A DNA stretch of 64,000 nucleotides, taken from Micromonospora kangleipakensis. GTDB taxonomy: Bacteria; Actinomycetota; Actinomycetes; Mycobacteriales; Micromonosporaceae. The notes below the pieces were generated by a model. The model had not been told where the DNA came from and did not search any database. It was given only the letters and a program-made list of their open reading frames with translations. A program made the translations under genes and the position numbers. Shown in pieces: positions 58,906 through 64,000 of this stretch. Position 1 is the first letter of the stretch; each line of letters opens with the position of its first letter. The stretch is taken from contig NZ_SHLD01000001.1 in assembly GCF_004217615.1 (NCBI RefSeq), forward strand, positions 6,262,001-6,326,000, read 5' to 3'.

Positions 58906-59895
58906 GTGACCATCGAGCACTCCGCGCCGACGACTGAGCAGGCTGCGCGCACCGCGACGGTCGCCCCCGAGGGGCGGCGCATGCTGCGGATCGAGGCGCG
59001 CAACGCCGAGACGCCGATCGAGCGCAAGCCGCCGTGGATCAAGGTCAAGGCCAAGATGGGGCCGGAGTACACCCAACTGCGCGGGCTGGTCTCGCGCGAG
59101 GGGCTGCACACCGTGTGCCAGGAGGCCGGCTGCCCCAACATCTACGAATGCTGGGAGGACCGGGAGGCCACCTTCCTCATCGGTGGCGACCAGTGCACCC
59201 GGCGCTGCGACTTCTGCCAGATCGACACCGGCAAGCCGGCCGAGTTCGACGCCGACGAGCCGCGCCGGGTCGCCGAGTCGGTCGCCGCGATGGGGCTGCG
59301 CTACGCCACCATCACCGGCGTCGCCCGCGACGACCTGCCCGACGGCGGCGCCTGGCTCTACGCCGAGACGGTCCGGCAGATCCACGCCCTGCAGTCCGGC
59401 TGCGGCGTGGAGCTGCTGATCCCCGACTTCAACGCGGTCCCCGAGCAGCTCGCCGAGGTGTTCAGCTCCCGTCCCGAGGTGCTGGCGCACAACGTCGAGA
59501 CCGTGCCGCGGATCTTCAAGCGGATCCGGCCGGCGTTCCGCTACGAGCGGTCCCTCGACGTGATCCGGCAGGCCCGCGCCGACGGCCTGGTCACCAAGAG
59601 CAACCTGATCCTGGGCATGGGCGAGGAGCGGGAAGAGGTGTCGCAGGCGCTGCGCGACCTGCACGACGCCGGCTGCGAGCTGATCACCATCACGCAGTAC
59701 CTGCGCCCGTCCCCCCGGCACCACCCGGTGACCCGCTGGGTCAAGCCGGAGGAGTTCGTCGAGCTGCGCGAGGAGGCCGAGGAGATCGGCTTCGCCGGCG
59801 TGATGAGCGGCCCGCTGGTCCGCTCGTCGTACCGGGCCGGGCGGCTCTACAAGCAGGCGCTGGAGGCCCGCGAGGGGGTCGTGGCCGCCGGCTGA
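58906..59895 (+). CDS. lipA: Lipoyl synthase LipA
   Basis: A 329-residue radical SAM enzyme that inserts two sulfur atoms into octanoyl groups. The radical-SAM cluster motif is CTRRCDFC (Cys97, Cys101, Cys104) and the auxiliary, sacrificed cluster uses Cys71, Cys76 and Cys82 ([12 protein letters not shown]). The C-terminal RSSYRAGRL supplies the Ser ligand. The GTG start follows a TAGGCT box by 7 bases. As in Mycobacterium it lies close to lipB, although here a VOC gene and aspS separate them. Confidence 0.97.
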   Translation: MTIEHSAPTTEQAARTATVAPEGRRMLRIEARNAETPIERKPPWIKVKAKMGPEYTQLRGLVSREGLHTVCQEAGCPNIYECWEDREATFLIGGDQCTRRCDFCQIDTGKPAEFDADEPRRVAESVAAMGLRYATITGVARDDLPDGGAWLYAETVRQIHALQSGCGVELLIPDFNAVPEQLAEVFSSRPEVLAHNVETVPRIFKRIRPAFRYERSLDVIRQARADGLVTKSNLILGMGEEREEVSQALRDLHDAGCELITITQYLRPSPRHHPVTRWVKPEEFVELREEAEEIGFAGVMSGPLVRSSYRAGRLYKQALEAREGVVAAG

Positions 59896-59955
59896 GGCCG
59901 GGGAGATGCCGCGTCACCGGCCGTCCGCCCGTGCCCGGATGCCATGATCACAGGT

Positions 59956-61638
<1,683 letters not shown>

Positions 61639-61737
61639 CCGCCTGCGCGCGGCTGACCTGCCGCGCGGATGCCTTCACGCGCGGCTGGCCTCCCGGTGGC
61701 TGACCGCCGGCGCAAGGCGGGCGGCCGGGACGGGTGG

Positions 61738-64000
61738 CTACCGGGCGCGCGGTGGCGGGACGGTCACGGTGGGACGGTCCAGCAGGCCGAGGCGGTACGC
61801 CAGCGCGGCGGCCTCGACCCGGTTGGTGACGTCCAGCTTCGCGATGATCCGGGAGACGTGCACGCTGGCCGTCTTCGGCGAGATGAAGAGCCGCTCGGCG
61901 ATCCGGCTGTTGCTGTGCCCCTCGGCGACCAGCCGCAGCACCTCCTGCTCCCGGCTGGTCAGCAGGTCGGGGCCGGGACGGCCACCGCCGCGCAGCCCGA
62001 CCCGGCGGGCCAGGACGGCGGCCTGCTCGGCCAGCGGCGTCGCGCCGAGCCGGGCGGCGAGGTCGGCGGCCTCCGGCACCGCCGCGGCCACCGCGTCCCG
62101 CTCCCCGGCCGCGGCGGCCGCCTCGGCCAGCCCGAGCAGCGCCCGGCCCAGCGGGTACGGCTGCCCGGCCGCCCGCCACGCCTCGACCGCCGCCCGCCAG
62201 GCCGGCGGCGCCGCGTCGCCGGTCGCCAGGATCGCGGTGACCTGGGCGGCGTGCGCCCGCTCCGCCGGATAGCGGGCGGGCAGGGCGGCGGCCATCGTGG
62301 ACACGTCGGCGGCGAGGTCGGCGTCCCCGGCCAGGGCGGCGGCGCGGGCAACGGCGCTGAGCACCGGCCACCCCTCCCGGGGCAGGTCGGGCAGGCGCTC
62401 GTCGGCCAGCGCGATACGCGCCGCCTTCACCGCCGCCAGCTTGTCGTCCGCGGCGAGCGCGGCCTCGACGCGCAGCTCGTGCAGCGGCAGCCGGTGGTTG
62501 GGCCAGAGGTACGGCCGGGCGAGGAAGGCGAGCGCGCGGCCGACCAGCTCGTCCGCGGCCGGGTGTGCCCGGGCCAGCCGCAGCCCGGCGCGGAGCTGGA
62601 GCCAGTGCAGGCCGGACACGCCGGGCGGGTCGATCCGGGCCGCCTCGGCGCAGGCCGCGTCGGCCTCGTCCCAGCGGCCCAGGGCGATCAGCGCCTCGGC
62701 CCGGTTCGACAGCAGGTACGCCCCGGTGGAGCGGCTGATCCCGACCCGGCGGGCCTCGCTCACTCCGGCGGCGGCGGCCTGCTCCGACTCGGAGTAGCAG
62801 CCCAGCTCGAAGAGCACGTCGGAGAGGTGGACCAGGGCGCTGACCAGGACGGCGGCGTTGCCGGTGGCCCGGGCCGCGGCCTCCGCCCGGCGCAGCTCGG
62901 CCAGTCCCAGGTCGGGGGCCTTGTCGGTGCGGCAGAGCAGGGCGATCCGGGTGGGCAGCAGCGCGACGTCCACGCCGATCCGCTCGGCCGCGGCCATCGC
63001 CTCGGCGGCCACCGAGGCGGCCTGCGCCGGATCGATCTTCGCCAGGTGGGCGGCGATGTCGGCGAGCAGTCCGACCCGCTCCGGGCCGTCCGGCACCCCG
63101 GCCGCCAGCCGGTGCGCCTCGCGCAGCTCGGCGGTGCCGTCGCTCTTGCCGAGCAGCGCCAGCAGCCGCCCCCGCCGGTCGAGCAGGCGGGCGGCGCGCA
63201 GCGGCTCGGCGGCGGTGTCCACCTCGGCCAGCGCGGCCCGGGTGAGGGTGACGGCGCGGCTGGAGTCGCCGGCGGTGGTGGCGGCGGACAGGGTCTCCTC
63301 GAGCACCCGGAGGTGGTCCATGCCGAGCCGGTCGGCGGCGTCGGGCACCAGCTCCCACAGCTCCAGCACCCGTTCCAGCAGCCGGCTCTGCTCCGCGTAC
63401 GCGTACCGGTCGGCGGCGGCGCAAGCCGCGGCGCGGGCGGCGACCAGGGCGCGGGGGTGGTCGTGCGCGGCGTACCAGTGGTGGGCGATCTCGGCCGGGG
63501 CGCGACCGGCGGCCACCAGGTGCGGCTGCGCCTCGATCGCGGCGGCGTAGCGGGCGTGCAGCCGGGCGTGCTCGCCGGGGAGCAGCTCGTCGTGGACGGC
63601 CTCGCGGACCAGCGCGTGGCGGAACTCGTAGTCGCCGTCGGGGTCGGCCACCACGAGCTGGGCGGCCACCGCGGCGCGCAGCGCGTCCTCCAGCTCGGAC
63701 TCGGGCAGCCCGGCGACCTCGGCGAGGAGCTGGTGGGCGAAGCGGGTGCCGCCGGCAGCGGCGATGCGCAGCACCCGCTGGGCCGGGTCGGGCAGCCGGT
63801 CGACCCGGGCGAGCAGCAGGTCACGCAGGGTCTCCGGCAGCGCGGCGCAGCCCACCGGGTCGCCCGCGGCGGCCAGCTCCTCGATGAAGAAGGGGTTGCC
63901 CTGGGTCCGGTCGTGCACGTCGTCGACGGCCCGGGGAGCGGGCTCGGCGCCGAGCAGGTCGGCCAGGATGGCGCCGGTGCCGTCCCGGTCGAGCCGGCCC
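61738..64000 (-). CDS. LAL-type LuxR regulator, 5' end outside window
   Basis: The last 753 codons or so of a large ATP-dependent LuxR regulator; the frame stays open to the window edge, so the N-terminal Walker motifs are not seen. The visible part begins in the AAA/winged region (VHDRTQGNPFFIEELAAAGD), continues with long alpha-helical TPR-like segments, and ends with the LuxR helix-turn-helix: LTSREQEVLRLVAEGHSNS, RIAERLFISPKTASVHVSRI (about the last 60 residues). Such LAL proteins often activate secondary-metabolism or transport genes. It is convergent with the GT39-like gene, with a 99-base gap in which I see no clear terminator. Confidence 0.92.
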   Translation of the reverse strand, partial: GRLDRDGTGAILADLLGAEPAPRAVDDVHDRTQGNPFFIEELAAAGDPVGCAALPETLRDLLLARVDRLPDPAQRVLRIAAAGGTRFAHQLLAEVAGLPESELEDALRAAVAAQLVVADPDGDYEFRHALVREAVHDELLPGEHARLHARYAAAIEAQPHLVAAGRAPAEIAHHWYAAHDHPRALVAARAAACAAADRYAYAEQSRLLERVLELWELVPDAADRLGMDHLRVLEETLSAATTAGDSSRAVTLTRAALAEVDTAAEPLRAARLLDRRGRLLALLGKSDGTAELREAHRLAAGVPDGPERVGLLADIAAHLAKIDPAQAASVAAEAMAAAERIGVDVALLPTRIALLCRTDKAPDLGLAELRRAEAAARATGNAAVLVSALVHLSDVLFELGCYSESEQAAAAGVSEARRVGISRSTGAYLLSNRAEALIALGRWDEADAACAEAARIDPPGVSGLHWLQLRAGLRLARAHPAADELVGRALAFLARPYLWPNHRLPLHELRVEAALAADDKLAAVKAARIALADERLPDLPREGWPVLSAVARAAALAGDADLAADVSTMAAALPARYPAERAHAAQVTAILATGDAAPPAWRAAVEAWRAAGQPYPLGRALLGLAEAAAAAGERDAVAAAVPEAADLAARLGATPLAEQAAVLARRVGLRGGGRPGPDLLTSREQEVLRLVAEGHSNSRIAERLFISPKTASVHVSRIIAKLDVTNRVEAAALAYRLGLLDRPTVTVPPPRAR

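Overview
The window is high-G+C chromosomal DNA from an actinomycete, most likely a member of the Micromonosporaceae. Support comes from frequent GTG and one TTG start, many promoters with TANNNT directly in front of the start codon, an actinobacterial bcc-aa3 respiratory chain, and the gene order. To my recollection the backbone (trpD, ctaE-qcrCAB, ctaF/ctaC, PfkB kinase, HesB protein, glycerate kinase, DUF3043, cobT/cobS, gcvT, pepA, lpd/sucB, TIGR01777 epimerase, lipB, lipA) matches the order seen in Mycobacterium (about Rv2192c to Rv2218) and partly in Streptomyces, so most of the window is conserved core with local insertions.

Layout. 1-10350: a Lrp/AsnC-type protein, a secreted DUF4142 protein, the cytochrome bc1 operon ctaE-qcrC-qcrA-qcrB (minus strand), a CtaG-like oxidase assembly protein, a degenerate receiver-like protein, trpD, a small zinc-ribbon protein, and ctaC-ctaF (minus strand, no ctaD between them). 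10500-18900: sulfur and cofactor supply (cysteine desulfurase plus TusA-like carrier, PfkB kinase and a P-loop kinase, HesB/ErpA, glycerate kinase, quinolinate synthase NadA), a MurA homologue and a DUF3043 membrane protein. 18950-28600: a cupin remnant, a three-gene ABC-2 exporter, a 1484-residue disordered/WG-repeat protein preceded by an overlapping 21-codon leader ORF, an aldo/keto reductase and a site-2-type protease. 28700-35720: a membrane Ser/Thr kinase, a CobU-CobT fusion with CobS, a DUF2314 protein, and a divergent HxlR regulator/monooxygenase pair. 35720-37250: a TnpB-only IS605/IS607-type element inserted downstream of gcvT. 37255-44000: gcvT, leucyl aminopeptidase, lpd and the two-lipoyl-domain E2. 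44000-51760: accessory genes (SDR plus TetR, LtrA, hemerythrin, aldo/keto reductase, LLM oxidoreductase, a divergent GntR/three-small-protein cassette, DinB). 51890-64000: TIGR01777 epimerase, secreted esterase, polytopic membrane proteins, lipB and lipA, a T-box-controlled AspRS, and a truncated LAL-type LuxR regulator.

Functional links. The cytochrome genes make most of the bcc-aa3 supercomplex. gcvT, lpd, sucB, lipB and lipA together cover lipoate synthesis, transfer and use. The desulfurase, TusA-like and HesB genes fit the Fe-S demand of LipA, NadA and the Rieske protein, although that link is inferred from proximity only.

The most interesting items are a canonical T-box leader with a predicted GAC (Asp) specifier in front of a short aspartyl-tRNA synthetase; the GntR-divergent cassette of three small overlapping genes (49.8-51.3 kb) with an unusually A+T-rich, repeat-laden control region; the orphan TnpB with intact RuvC residues; and the CobU-CobT fusion whose CobT half lacks several hallmark motifs.
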